Counted from the stretch's first letter, positions 1-8,929 are shown. The stretch is 22,180 nucleotides of DNA from Candidatus Cloacimonadota bacterium (GCA_030626645.1 DAOUTP010000006.1:1-22180), one strand, 5' to 3'. The notes: generated by a model from the sequence alone, not told the origin. Program-made: numbers and translations.

Positions 1-1647
1 CTGGCAGCGATCCTTTCAGTTTTTATGCCGATGCTTACACGCACACTACTCAAAGTTCATATACCAAATAAAGATTTAAATGGGATCTTTACTTTACTAG
101 CAATAATGGGTGGAATCATTATTTTCAAATCCGTTTTTACTTATATTCGCATTCGTTGGGGTCATATTATGGGCGTGCGAATGGAATCTGATATGAGATC
201 AGATATGTTCGCTCATCTGCAAAAGTTATCATTTAATTATTTTGATAATGTGAAAACAGGGCATATTATGTCACGTATTTCTAATGATCTCAATATGATA
301 GCTGAAGTTGCACATCATGCTCCTGAAGACCTGATCATCTCAGTTTTTATGATCATCGGTTCATTCATTGCCATGTTTCATTACAATGTTTCACTTGCTT
401 TTATTGCCATGATCCCGGTTCCTCTTCTCATCATATGGGGATTAACCTTTGGTCACCGTATGAAAGGTGGATTTCGTCTGGTGAGAAAGCGGATTGCTGA
501 TATTAACAGCTCAGTAGAAAATTCTGTGCAAGGAATTAGAGAAGTTAAATCGTTTACTAATGAACATCTGGAAATGGAGAAATTCGGTAATATCAATTTT
601 ACTTTTCAGCGCGCTAAAGAAAAGATGTATAAGATCATGAGTACCTATTTTGCTGGAATGACTTTCCTAACTGATTTTTATTATCTGGTTGTTATCGGTG
701 GTGGAGTTCTTCTCATTTATCAAGGCAAAATAGATGTGATAGATCTGCTGGCATTCACACTCTATGTGAACTTCATTTTGAGACCAATAGAACGGCTGGT
801 TCACTTCACTGAGCAGTTCCAACAAGGATCTGCAGCTTTTGAAAGATTTATCGAAATCATGGATATTGAACCTGATATTAGGGATAAGAAAAATGCTCAT
901 TCTCTTACTAATGTGAAAGGAACAATTGAAATATCCGATTTAACATTTAAGTATCAATCATCTGAAAATTGGGTTCTGCAAAATATTAATATGGCGGTTC
1001 CTGCCGGAAAAACCATCGCTCTTGTTGGAGAATCGGGTGCAGGAAAATCTACCATTGCCTCTTTGATCCCCCGTTTCTATGAAACTCAAGCAGGATCGAT
1101 TTCTATTGATGGAAATAATATTATGGATCTCACTCAAGAATCATTACGAGAAAATATTGGTATTGTTCAGCAAAATGTATTTTTATTCGATACAACGATC
1201 CGTGAGAACATAATTTATGGAAATCCCAAAGCCAACGAAGAAGAGGTGATAGAAGCTGCCCGGAAAGCCAATATACTAGATTTTATCCAATCACTTCCTG
1301 AAGGATTCGATACTCTCACTGGTGAGCGCGGGGTAAAACTCTCTGGTGGTCAGAAACAAAGGATTTCAATTGCTAGAGCTTTCCTCAAGAATCCACCAAT
1401 TCTTATTTTCGATGAAGCTACATCTTCTCTCGATACAGAATCGGAAGCTTTTATCCAGAAAGCTATGGAAGAACTTTCGCAGAATAGAACGACTATCATC
1501 ATCGCTCATCGCCTGTCCACTGTTCGTAAGGCTGATCTGCTTTATGTAATCAATGAGGGCAAAATTGTGGAGCTGGGAACTCATGATGAATTGATGGAAA
1601 AGAAAGATTATTATTACAACCTTTATACTAAGAATATGATCCTGTAA
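1..1647 (+). CDS. ABC half-transporter, MsbA/MdlB type (5' end cut off by the window)
   Basis: This is an inner-membrane ABC exporter half-transporter with a membrane domain followed by a nucleotide-binding domain. The reading frame is open from base 1, so the ATG at base 25 is internal and a short N-terminal piece is missing; such proteins usually have about 580 residues and 548 are visible here. The membrane part covers roughly the first 300 residues and includes the typical LSFNYFDNVKTG coupling segment. In the ATPase domain I see Walker A GESGAGKST (bases 1027-1053), the Q-loop GIVQQN, the signature LSGGQ (1339-1353), Walker B ILIFDE (1399-1416) and the H-loop IIAHR, so the ATPase should be active. 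The substrate cannot be read from sequence; lipid or lipid-linked glycan export and drug export are both possible. The next gene follows 26 bases downstream on the same strand, probably cotranscribed. Confidence 0.93.
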   Translation: MAAILSVFMPMLTRTLLKVHIPNKDLNGIFTLLAIMGGIIIFKSVFTYIRIRWGHIMGVRMESDMRSDMFAHLQKLSFNYFDNVKTGHIMSRISNDLNMIAEVAHHAPEDLIISVFMIIGSFIAMFHYNVSLAFIAMIPVPLLIIWGLTFGHRMKGGFRLVRKRIADINSSVENSVQGIREVKSFTNEHLEMEKFGNINFTFQRAKEKMYKIMSTYFAGMTFLTDFYYLVVIGGGVLLIYQGKIDVIDLLAFTLYVNFILRPIERLVHFTEQFQQGSAAFERFIEIMDIEPDIRDKKNAHSLTNVKGTIEISDLTFKYQSSENWVLQNINMAVPAGKTIALVGESGAGKSTIASLIPRFYETQAGSISIDGNNIMDLTQESLRENIGIVQQNVFLFDTTIRENIIYGNPKANEEEVIEAARKANILDFIQSLPEGFDTLTGERGVKLSGGQKQRISIARAFLKNPPILIFDEATSSLDTESEAFIQKAMEELSQNRTTIIIAHRLSTVRKADLLYVINEGKIVELGTHDELMEKKDYYYNLYTKNMIL

Positions 1648-1673
1648 ATTATAGTGTATAAGAGAAGGTAACA

Positions 1674-2135
1674 ATGGATATGAATAGAAAAGCAAAAAGA
1701 TATAAGCGAGTTATCATTCAGATTGAAGAATTAATCAAAAAGACAAACGATCCTTTGGCTCGCATGAGCACAATTGCTGCTGTTTTACATCACAAATTCA
1801 ACTACTATTTTTGGACGGGATTTTATCGTTTGGTGGATGGAGAACTAACCGTATGCTGTTATCAGGGTAGTGTTGCCTGTTTGGTGCTGGCTAAAAACAC
1901 TGGAGTGTGTTGGGCAGCTATTGATCAGAAGGAAACACAAATAATTCCTGATATTCATAAATTTCCAAGACATATCACCTGTGACAGTCGATCAGCTTCT
2001 GAGATCGTGATTCCGATATATAAAGATAATGAAATTGTAGCTGTGATGGATGTGGACAGTAAAGAGTTAGATTCATTCGATGAAATTGATGCTAAATATC
2101 TGGAAAAGATTTTGGGAATGATTTATAAATTATGA
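1674..2135 (+). CDS. msrC: Free methionine-(R)-sulfoxide reductase (GAF-domain fRMsr)
   Basis: This small cytoplasmic GAF-domain enzyme of 153 residues would reduce free methionine-R-sulfoxide as part of oxidative damage repair. It aligns along its whole length with E. coli MsrC (YebR): the WTGFY segment (47-51), QGSVAC (64-69), GVC (77-79), ITCD (101-104) and SEIVIPI (109-115). The three redox cysteines are present at 69, 79 and 103. Their spacing of 10 and 24 residues equals that of Cys84, Cys94 and Cys118 in the E. coli enzyme, which separates a true fRMsr from a ligand-sensing GAF protein. The start at 1674 has a good ribosome site, AGAAGG at 1663-1668; an in-frame ATG follows at 1680. 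It is probably cotranscribed with the ABC transporter upstream. Its stop overlaps the convergent aroB stop by 6 bases. Confidence 0.9.
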   Translation: MDMNRKAKRYKRVIIQIEELIKKTNDPLARMSTIAAVLHHKFNYYFWTGFYRLVDGELTVCCYQGSVACLVLAKNTGVCWAAIDQKETQIIPDIHKFPRHITCDSRSASEIVIPIYKDNEIVAVMDVDSKELDSFDEIDAKYLEKILGMIYKL

Positions 2136-3143
2136 AATCATGAGATCTATCACTTTTTGATGGTCATTTACTTCCTTAACAATTATATCTTGAAATCCTT
2201 GGAATAAAACCAACCTGACTTTCTTTCCCGCTTTTTTATCCTGAAAAAGAAGCTCTCTTCCCCTCTTATTTATTTTACTTTTAATCTCATTTGAGATAGA
2301 ATCTGGTAACTTATACTTATCAAGTAGTTCTTTAATAATATTGAAATCATTTACACTTATCATTTTTTCATTGTAACTAAATTCAGCTGCTTTGCGAACA
2401 CCAATAGCCACAGCCTCTCCGTGACTTACAGTATAATCTGAAGCAGATTCTATTAAATGCGCAAATGTATGACCAAGATTCAGTTTCTGTCTCTCACCGG
2501 AATCACGTAAATCATTTTCACAATGCATCATTTTGATCTGAATTGCTTTTTCAATAATTTCAGAAGTTACTAATTTATTGTCATTTTTTAAAATTTCGTA
2601 TAATCCGTTATCATTTATCAGGGCTACTTTCAAACATTCAGCCCATCCACTTTGACGATCTATCTCTTGAAGAGTTTCTAAAAAACCGGGATGAATATAT
2701 ACTTTCTCAGCAGGATAGAATGTCCCAACTACATTTTTTATCCCATTAAAATTGATTGCAGTTTTCCCACCAATTGCTGCATCTATCATGGCAAGAAAAG
2801 TGGTTGGAATAAGTTGCAACTTACATCCACGTTTGAAAGTTGAAGCCGCAAAAGCAACTATATCCGTAGTAATACCACCACCAATTCCAATAATTACAGT
2901 TTCTCTTGTAACGTTATTCTCAATGAAAAAAGTATATATCTTTTTAACTTCATTAATTGTTTTATTATTTTCTTCTGCTTCAAACAGAAATATTGGAGTA
3001 TCTTTCAACAATAAGTCTAAATCACTTTTATACAATTTATGAATATTTTTATCTATAATTACTACTTTTTGATCCTGACTTATACTCATTAATCTATCAA
3101 TAATGTTAATCTCAGTATTAAACACATTAAGTACAAATTTCAT
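2130..3143 (-). CDS. aroB: 3-dehydroquinate synthase (AroB)
   Basis: This enzyme would convert DAHP to 3-dehydroquinate in the shikimate pathway, in the cytoplasm with NAD and a divalent metal. Counting from base 3143 (337 residues) I see the NAD-binding GGG (88-90), IGGKTAIN (124-131), IKNVVG (135-140), GWAE (166-169), LNLGHT (221-226), HGEAV (241-245) and DKK (302-304). The metal ligands Glu169, His225 and His241 are all present, as is the conserved Arg218. The GGGxxTD form in place of GGGxxGD is, as I recall, common in Bacteroidetes AroB. The ATG at 3155 is in frame, but the ATG at 3143 has the better ribosome site: GGAAG, ending 5 bases before it. At 337 residues it is slightly short for the family (about 350-360). 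Related sugar-phosphate cyclases such as valiolone synthases share the fold, but the DHQ synthase residues favour AroB. No other shikimate gene is in the window. Confidence 0.83.
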   Translation of the reverse strand: MKFVLNVFNTEINIIDRLMSISQDQKVVIIDKNIHKLYKSDLDLLLKDTPIFLFEAEENNKTINEVKKIYTFFIENNVTRETVIIGIGGGITTDIVAFAASTFKRGCKLQLIPTTFLAMIDAAIGGKTAINFNGIKNVVGTFYPAEKVYIHPGFLETLQEIDRQSGWAECLKVALINDNGLYEILKNDNKLVTSEIIEKAIQIKMMHCENDLRDSGERQKLNLGHTFAHLIESASDYTVSHGEAVAIGVRKAAEFSYNEKMISVNDFNIIKELLDKYKLPDSISNEIKSKINKRGRELLFQDKKAGKKVRLVLFQGFQDIIVKEVNDHQKVIDLMIS

Positions 3144-3185
3144 TTTCACTTCCATATTTTGTATGATTACAGCGATTTATTAATT

Positions 3186-3219
3186 GAATTATCATGTACA
3201 CGCTATTAGATGATAATTC
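3186..3219. repeat. 10-bp perfect inverted repeat between divergent aroB and the asparagine-synthase-like gene
   Basis: GAATTATCAT (3186-3195) and its exact reverse complement ATGATAATTC (3210-3219) flank a 14-base spacer. The repeat lies in the 210-base region between two divergent genes, 43 bases from the aroB start and 134 bases from the start of the other gene. It could be an operator for a dimeric regulator or a leader hairpin. There is no run of T after it on either side long enough to call it a terminator. Repeats this short also arise by chance in AT-rich DNA, so the regulatory reading is inference. I see nothing else convincing in this intergenic stretch. Confidence 0.35.
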
Positions 3220-3353
3220 TTATATGAAATCTCATATTTTTTCTCTCTTTAATTTTGGATTTATTCACATTCAAGACATACTTTTGTCAAAGTAAAAAAA
3301 ACTTGCCTGTTTTTATATGTATAGGAAATGTAAAAATCTTTGGAGGATCTGTT

Positions 3354-5096
3354 ATGAGTTGGATGTTAGGAATTATTAATAAAAATAGTAGAATGAAAAC
3401 AAATTTTAGAAGGTTAAACACGATCCATCCTGAACCAAATTACTCTCTTCTAAATAACCAGATCTACCTAGTCGCTGGCGGATTAAAAAATATGTGTATC
3501 AGTAATATCAATGAAAAAAGTAAGGGTGATCGTTTTATAGCTCTCGGATTAGGTATTACTAAAAGGAATGATCAATTTGATTTTATGAAGTTGGAAGATT
3601 GGCAAAGCATTTTATCTGATGAAAATGCAGATTTGACAAATTTAAATGGTCATTTTGTTACAGTACTGATTAAAGATAATAAAGTTATCATTAGAAATGA
3701 TCAATTGGGATTAAGAAATATATATTGGCTTGAAACAGATGATTTTATTGGATTTTCTTCACGATTAGATTGGCTTTCAAAAATTATAGACAATTCTGAA
3801 ATAAATTTCAAATCTTTCTCATCTTTCTGGAATCTTTTCATTTCTTTATCTAATAAAAGTTCTGTGAAAGGAATTAACAAACTGAATCCAGGAGGAAAAC
3901 TTATAATTAGTGAGGATAATAAAGTTGAGAATACTCATAACTATTGGCATCCGAACATTACAGCGAGCATTACTGGTAATGATCCGATTAGTTTGTTAAG
4001 AGATCTTACCCTTTTCCCGATAAAAAATGATAGAAAGATTATCCTGGCATTATCTGGAGGTATCGATTCCAGAACCCTGCTTTCCTTTCTACTTTCAGAA
4101 GAGAAGATAAATTGGAAAACAGTAACTTGGGGTAACAATGATTCACCAGATACAATAATTGCAAAGAAACTTGCAAACTTCTATAATTTTGAACATCTAA
4201 TAATGAATTCTCCTTACCAAAATGAAGAAGCATGTGTTTCCAAATTGTATAAATTTATTTCTGAAACATATTCATTTTATCCTGCATATACGTTTAAAGA
4301 ATTAGGATATTGCAGTACTATTGTAAATGCACCTATTTATATTGATGGAGGATCCGGTGGTTTTTTCAGAAGAAGCCTCAGTAATAAAATGTTGATGACA
4401 GGGAAAAAGTTTTTAATTAATGGTGATATTGAAAACACTTATAATATTATGAAAGAAGCAAAAGCAGATATCTTTGATAAAGATATGGAAATGATGATGT
4501 ATGAATATACGTTGAACGATATTGAAAAAATGTTCAAATCTATGCCATCCATTGATGATTTTGGTGTAGAAAATTGGGTTGATTTGCTCTATCTAAGATA
4601 TAAAAAAACTACGAATGGAAGTATAATGCAGTCAAAAATGGATAGTTCTTTGATGAATTATATGCCTTTTATCCAACCTTCTTTATTGAAACTGGTTTTT
4701 AATGTTGATGTGAAAATACGCAAATCAGAAAAAATGAATAAAAATATATTAAGAATGAATAAACAACTTACTAAATTTCCAATTGCAAAATATGAAACGA
4801 TAATTCCATATACATTGAATCTATATTATGCTTATGGGATGGCAATACTTACAAAAAAGATTAAGGGATACCAAAAATCAAATTTAGATATACAATTTCT
4901 TAACAAAATACCAAATTTTGTACAGGATAGAATTGACTCTATAGAAGTAAAGCAATACCCTCATTATAATTATAAAAAAATCAGATTATTGGTTAATGAA
5001 TATTATAAAGGTGATACAAGATTTGCAGGACAAATTAATTGGTGGTTAAGTTTTGATATTTGGCGAGAAATAATTTCAACAAAATCTATCCTTTAA
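3354..5096 (+). CDS. Asparagine-synthase-like ATP-pyrophosphatase lacking the glutaminase cysteine
   Basis: This 580-residue protein belongs to the class B asparagine synthetase family, with an N-terminal Ntn-type region and a C-terminal AMP-forming synthetase domain. I start it at 3354, where GGAGG (3342-3346) sits 7 bases upstream; the frame is open back to 3255 without a ribosome site. The protein begins MSWMLGII where active enzymes begin MCGI, so the nucleophile cysteine is absent. Other N-terminal landmarks remain, including LNGHF, NDQLGLR and PGGK. The PP-loop is SGGIDSR (residues 234-240). The later acidic motif, usually G-x-G-x-D-E, reads DGGSGGFFRR (331-340). It may therefore use free ammonia or another amine, or close a ring as lasso cyclases and beta-lactam synthetase do. 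Relatives without glutaminase activity occur in surface-polysaccharide loci, where amidation of uronic acids is known. The substrate is unknown. It converges on the polysaccharide operon. Confidence 0.8.
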   Translation: MSWMLGIINKNSRMKTNFRRLNTIHPEPNYSLLNNQIYLVAGGLKNMCISNINEKSKGDRFIALGLGITKRNDQFDFMKLEDWQSILSDENADLTNLNGHFVTVLIKDNKVIIRNDQLGLRNIYWLETDDFIGFSSRLDWLSKIIDNSEINFKSFSSFWNLFISLSNKSSVKGINKLNPGGKLIISEDNKVENTHNYWHPNITASITGNDPISLLRDLTLFPIKNDRKIILALSGGIDSRTLLSFLLSEEKINWKTVTWGNNDSPDTIIAKKLANFYNFEHLIMNSPYQNEEACVSKLYKFISETYSFYPAYTFKELGYCSTIVNAPIYIDGGSGGFFRRSLSNKMLMTGKKFLINGDIENTYNIMKEAKADIFDKDMEMMMYEYTLNDIEKMFKSMPSIDDFGVENWVDLLYLRYKKTTNGSIMQSKMDSSLMNYMPFIQPSLLKLVFNVDVKIRKSEKMNKNILRMNKQLTKFPIAKYETIIPYTLNLYYAYGMAILTKKIKGYQKSNLDIQFLNKIPNFVQDRIDSIEVKQYPHYNYKKIRLLVNEYYKGDTRFAGQINWWLSFDIWREIISTKSIL

Positions 5097-5185
5097 TTAA
5101 TTTTTCACACCCCCAAACGTCATCTGTTTTCCATTTATTTCCTTATATAAATATTAGGGGTTAAATATTTTATACATAAAAAGTT

Positions 5186-5208
5186 AGGTGGTGTTTTAGC
5201 AACCACTT
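5186..5208. terminator. Probable bidirectional terminator hairpin
   Basis: The stem AGGTGGT (5186-5192) pairs with ACCACTT (5202-5208), giving 7 pairs with one G-T, around a 9-base loop. T-rich runs follow on both strands: TTTATT-like on plus and CTTTTTATG on minus. It lies between the convergent ends of the asparagine-synthase-like gene (5096) and the polysaccharide operon (5358), where a shared terminator would be expected. The stem is short, so this is a moderate call. The rest of 5097-5357 is AT-rich, and I see no gene in it. Confidence 0.38.
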
Positions 5209-5357
5209 TTATTCTATTAGACCGAATAATTAAATCCTTTTGAGTTAAAAAGATATAAGTTCTATTAACATAATTAAATACTTTGTTCTGAAATTCTATA
5301 ATGTATTAGTAAAATGATATGACTTTGAATTAATTTGCAGACTTGTTTTTTTATTGA

Positions 5358-6332
5358 TCAAGATTTAGGTCTAAAAAATATACCAGATATTGTTCCTTTC
5401 AGAATGATATAAGTCTTAAATAATCCATATTTGGTAAAGATAGATTTTAAAATTAGAATTAATCGTTGATAAAAAATATTTGTAACTTTTCTCATTTTAT
5501 AATATCTTCTTAGAATATAAAAAGAATTCCTGAATTTGTAAAAGTATAATTTGATTCGTGATTTATCTATTTCATTATTGATATTCAGATATTTTTGAAT
5601 TTCTCTCAGATGATAAACAATGCTTTTTGCCACCATGTAAGATGATAATTTATCTGATATTCTCAAAGTATATTCATGGTCATCTTCCCAGATGAAGAAA
5701 TCTTTAAATGGTAATCCAACTTTTTCTACTATTTCTCTATTAAGAAAAACCGACACAAAAGTACAAGCTCTCACCTTGATCAAACCGTGATCCATAAATC
5801 TGCCCCAATCAGCATATTCATTCTCATTCAATCTTAAATCAATTGCAGGAACATTCATGGGTTGATTATTTTTGCCAAATACCTTGCTGCATAAAAATCC
5901 AAATTCATTTTGTTCAAACGGTACATCAAAAAAAGCAGAAAGTGCATGTTTATCCAATATTACATCATCATCCATGAGCCAAAACCAGTCATAATGCTTT
6001 TCATATCCTCGTTTCAAACCTTCATGAAAACCACCCGCTCCACCTGTATTTTCAGGCATTCGCACATAGTGAATTCTGATGCTGCTTTTATCCGTAAGAT
6101 TAGCAATACAGTATTCTTTTTCCCAAGTATCTCGTAAGTTCATCGGAGGTAAGTCTTCTATATATTTATTATCTCTCAAGATGGATTCAGTGCCATCTGT
6201 GGAAGAATTGTCAATTATGTATATCGCTTCGAGAGTTCTTTTTTGCTCCCGCAAAGAGTCCAAACAATCTATTAAAAGTTCTTTGCGATTATAAGTAACT
6301 ACAACTGCACAGACAGTTCCTTTATCTTGCAT
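5358..6332 (-). CDS. GT2-family glycosyltransferase, probably galactofuranosyl- or rhamnosyltransferase-like
   Basis: This 324-residue protein is an inverting GT-A glycosyltransferase expected to act at the cytoplasmic face of the inner membrane on a lipid-linked glycan. It has VVTYNR (11-16), DNSSTDGT (41-48), the NTGGAGGF loop (95-102), the DDD metal and nucleotide site (121-123) and WEDD (215-218) as the probable base region. The N-T-G-G-x-G-G-F loop is characteristic of GlfT-like galactofuranosyltransferases and relatives of rhamnosyltransferases. Its start overlaps the end of UDP-galactopyranose mutase by 11 bases, with an AAGGA ribosome site inside glf. This coupling supports UDP-galactofuranose as the donor, though that remains inference. 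It is the last gene of the operon. No membrane segments are evident; the C-terminal third is basic and rich in aromatic residues, perhaps for membrane attachment. Confidence 0.87.
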   Translation of the reverse strand: MQDKGTVCAVVVTYNRKELLIDCLDSLREQKRTLEAIYIIDNSSTDGTESILRDNKYIEDLPPMNLRDTWEKEYCIANLTDKSSIRIHYVRMPENTGGAGGFHEGLKRGYEKHYDWFWLMDDDVILDKHALSAFFDVPFEQNEFGFLCSKVFGKNNQPMNVPAIDLRLNENEYADWGRFMDHGLIKVRACTFVSVFLNREIVEKVGLPFKDFFIWEDDHEYTLRISDKLSSYMVAKSIVYHLREIQKYLNINNEIDKSRIKLYFYKFRNSFYILRRYYKMRKVTNIFYQRLILILKSIFTKYGLFKTYIILKGTISGIFFRPKS

Positions 6333-7488
6333 TATTTATTCCTTCATCAAAAAGATTCAAAGCACTTTTTATCACTAAATCCATATTAAAATATTTGTAT
6401 TCAGCCAATCTACCGAGCAATAGAATATTTTTGAACTTTAATGTCAATCTTCTATATCTTTCATACAATTCATGGTTTTTTAAATTTGGAATGGGATAAA
6501 ATGGAATATTTTTCCCGGGGACTGTTCTATCATAATGCTGTGGGTATTCTTCGCTGTACGTTGTAAATTTACTTTTCTGATTCGTAATATGTTTATACTC
6601 TGTGATTCGAGTAAAATTATAATCATTTGGATAGTTAATGACAGCAGCTTTTTGAAAGAATTCCTTTTCAATTGTTTTGAAAACAAACTTCAAAGAGCGA
6701 TATGGCAATTTTCCGAACTTGTAATTGAAAAGCTCATCCAGTTCGCCTGTGTAAATTATTTTTCCTTTGAATTCCTCACCTTTATAAGATACTATTCCTC
6801 TCTGGAAATCCATACTAAATACATCATTGAAATCTGTATTCAGCATTATTTCAAGATTGGGATGAGATAACATTTTTTCGAAAATCTCTGTGTAACCATG
6901 GTTAGGAATTCCTTGAAATTTATCCTGAAAATACCTGTTATCTCGTGAAATGAAAACCGGAATTCTTTCCAACACGGTCTGATCTAATGCATCGAAACCT
7001 TTTCCCCATTGCTTTATCGAATAATTCTTAATAACATTATCAAAAACAAAATCACCTAATAGTTTCAAATCAGAATCATCAGATTTTCTCAATTTAAAAA
7101 TTGATATTTTCTTTTCTACTCCAATATTTTTTTTAAGTTTCATCTCGATTTTTCTAGAAATTGATTCAGGAAATAATTCATGCAATGTATTCAAATTAAA
7201 TGGAATTGGAACTTTCTTTCTGTTTATCGATACCAGAACTTTATGCTCATAATTAATCCAAGAAGTAAAATCAGAAAGATAATCCCACACTTCTTTGTAA
7301 ATAGTGTGAAAAATATGCGGACCATATTTATGAATCAAAATCCCGGATTTATTATAGTAATCAAAACAATTACCACCGATGTGCTTGCGTTTATCGATAA
7401 TTAAAACTTTTTTATTGAGTAATTTGGTAATTCTTTCCGCTATTACCGAACCGGCAAGACCAGCACCAACAACTATAAAATCATACAT
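6322..7488 (-). CDS. glf: UDP-galactopyranose mutase
   Basis: This flavoenzyme interconverts UDP-galactopyranose and UDP-galactofuranose in the cytoplasm and supplies the furanose donor for surface glycans. The 388-residue length is normal. The FAD-binding GAGLAG (8-13), GGN (38-40) and YGPHIFHT (55-62) are present, as are YSIKQWG (156-162), RIPV (175-178), NRYF, QGIP, YTGELDE, TRITEYKH and GRLAEYKYFNMD. Arg175 in RIPV and the arginine of TRITE correspond to the two substrate-phosphate arginines known to be essential in the Klebsiella enzyme (Arg174 and Arg250). The second arginine of the usual R-x-P-V-R is replaced by Phe179, a position that is not essential as far as I know. The start at 7488 has GAAGGATG just upstream and overlaps the flippase gene by 8 bases. 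Confidence 0.96.
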   Translation of the reverse strand: MYDFIVVGAGLAGSVIAERITKLLNKKVLIIDKRKHIGGNCFDYYNKSGILIHKYGPHIFHTIYKEVWDYLSDFTSWINYEHKVLVSINRKKVPIPFNLNTLHELFPESISRKIEMKLKKNIGVEKKISIFKLRKSDDSDLKLLGDFVFDNVIKNYSIKQWGKGFDALDQTVLERIPVFISRDNRYFQDKFQGIPNHGYTEIFEKMLSHPNLEIMLNTDFNDVFSMDFQRGIVSYKGEEFKGKIIYTGELDELFNYKFGKLPYRSLKFVFKTIEKEFFQKAAVINYPNDYNFTRITEYKHITNQKSKFTTYSEEYPQHYDRTVPGKNIPFYPIPNLKNHELYERYRRLTLKFKNILLLGRLAEYKYFNMDLVIKSALNLFDEGINNAR

Positions 7489-8929
7489 ATTTCATCCTTC
7501 TAATAAACTTATTGAAAACTGTTTTATATAAAAATTCATCTTTTGTTAAATATAGAATGAGAAAATAAATAACAAAATAAACAGTTCCCGTTATAAACAT
7601 TCCCAAAGTTAATGACATATTGATTTGTTTTATAAGTAAAATCAATGGGATTAAAACTATTGCTAAAAATAAGTAGATCAAACGATTCATTTTAAGAAAT
7701 TTAAATTTCAAAACATGAGATACAAAAATAAATTGAATAATGGTAACTGCGAATTCTGCAATAAGCGTAGCAATTGCTGCTCCATTATGTTGATAAAGGG
7801 GAATTAGAAAAAGATTTAATGAGAAATTTATAATTGCTCCAATCGAGACCGAATAGAGTACAAATTTTTCTTTATTAAATGGAATCAAGATCTGGATACC
7901 TAAAATATTTGATAATCCAATCAATAATATTATAGGTGCAATAATCTGCATTGATAAAACAGCTTCATGGAATTGATGTCCTGATAATAGTAAAATGATA
8001 TTTTCTGAAAGAAAGATCATCAAAACTACACATGGGATAGAAAGCATTAAAACAAAGTCAAAAGATTTTCCAATATACTTTTTAAAATCATTTATTTGTT
8101 TATTTTTTATCAAGTGAGATAAGCGTGGGATTAAAACCACACCAAAAGATGTAACTAATGCCAGAATTATTCGGTTTATCTTAATAGAAGCGTTATACAA
8201 TCCCACATAATAATCACCAGCTAAAAAACCTAACATCACAGAATCCAATTTAATATAAATGCCGATTGAAACAGTTGTAGCGAAAATTATCAGGATTGGT
8301 TTAAGATGCTGTTTCAAATTAAGACCTCTAAAATTTATAACTACATATTTTCTTAAATTTAGAAAATTAATAATAAATGAACCGCTAGTTGCTATAACAA
8401 TAAGGAAGGCATATTTCAGGTAATCACTTTTCTCTCTTACAATTATAAAGAGGAGTACGATTGATACAACTTTGAAAAATATATTTCTGATTGTGATAAA
8501 TTTAAAATCTTCAATTCCTTTATAAAACCAATCTAATGAAAAAATCGTTAGAATCAAATTAGGAAACAAAATCAGGAAAAGGAGTTTATCAGTTTGAATT
8601 TTATTAATTGTTTTAAATGAGATAAAAAAAAGTCCTACGGCAATTAGCATTGAAAATAAATTAATGAGTAGAATTTCATTTACTGTTTTGGAAAGCACTT
8701 CTTGATTATCCCTGCATTTTGCAATTTCTCGCAGACCATAAATCGGAATTCCCAACATAGCAAACATAATAAAATATCCCATAAAAGAATCTGCAAAATA
8801 CACTTTGCCTAACATCTCAGGTCCTAAAATCCTGGTAACATATGGAAAAGTTATTAGCGGAAAAATAATCTTGAGAATATTCCAGATAGTATTATACAGG
8901 TAATTTTTAACGATTGATTTTTGTTTCAT
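7481..8929 (-). CDS. wzx: Wzx-type polysaccharide flippase (oligosaccharide-lipid translocase)
   Basis: This 482-residue integral membrane protein of the MOP/PST family would move undecaprenyl-diphosphate oligosaccharides from the cytoplasmic to the periplasmic face of the inner membrane. It has roughly 12-14 hydrophobic segments spread over its length. The N-terminus carries the family pattern: a short basic stretch, then IFPLITFPYVTRILGPE (about residues 22-38) followed by G-K-V-Y-F-A-D-S. Length and layout fit RfbX/Wzx proteins. It is very AT-rich, as these genes usually are. It starts 4 bases after the upstream glycosyltransferase stop, and its end overlaps glf, so it is translated with its neighbours. 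It is the only multi-pass transporter in the operon. The symbol reflects function; substrate specificity cannot be read from sequence. Confidence 0.92.
   Translation of the reverse strand: MKQKSIVKNYLYNTIWNILKIIFPLITFPYVTRILGPEMLGKVYFADSFMGYFIMFAMLGIPIYGLREIAKCRDNQEVLSKTVNEILLINLFSMLIAVGLFFISFKTINKIQTDKLLFLILFPNLILTIFSLDWFYKGIEDFKFITIRNIFFKVVSIVLLFIIVREKSDYLKYAFLIVIATSGSFIINFLNLRKYVVINFRGLNLKQHLKPILIIFATTVSIGIYIKLDSVMLGFLAGDYYVGLYNASIKINRIILALVTSFGVVLIPRLSHLIKNKQINDFKKYIGKSFDFVLMLSIPCVVLMIFLSENIILLLSGHQFHEAVLSMQIIAPIILLIGLSNILGIQILIPFNKEKFVLYSVSIGAIINFSLNLFLIPLYQHNGAAIATLIAEFAVTIIQFIFVSHVLKFKFLKMNRLIYLFLAIVLIPLILLIKQINMSLTLGMFITGTVYFVIYFLILYLTKDEFLYKTVFNKFIRRMKYV

Noticed and set aside
1366..1695. 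Minus-strand open frame of about 109 codons opposite the ABC transporter ATPase domain
   Set aside because: It is antisense to Walker B and the H-loop of a clear gene and resembles no known protein.
3255..3353. In-frame extension of the asparagine-synthase-like gene back to an ATG at 3255
   Set aside because: There is no ribosome site at 3255, the extra 33 residues match no family N-terminus, and GGAGG lies at an ideal distance before 3354.
6535..6870. Plus-strand open frame of about 111 codons antisense to glf
   Set aside because: It is antisense to conserved glf motifs, its composition is that of a shadow frame, and it has no ribosome site.
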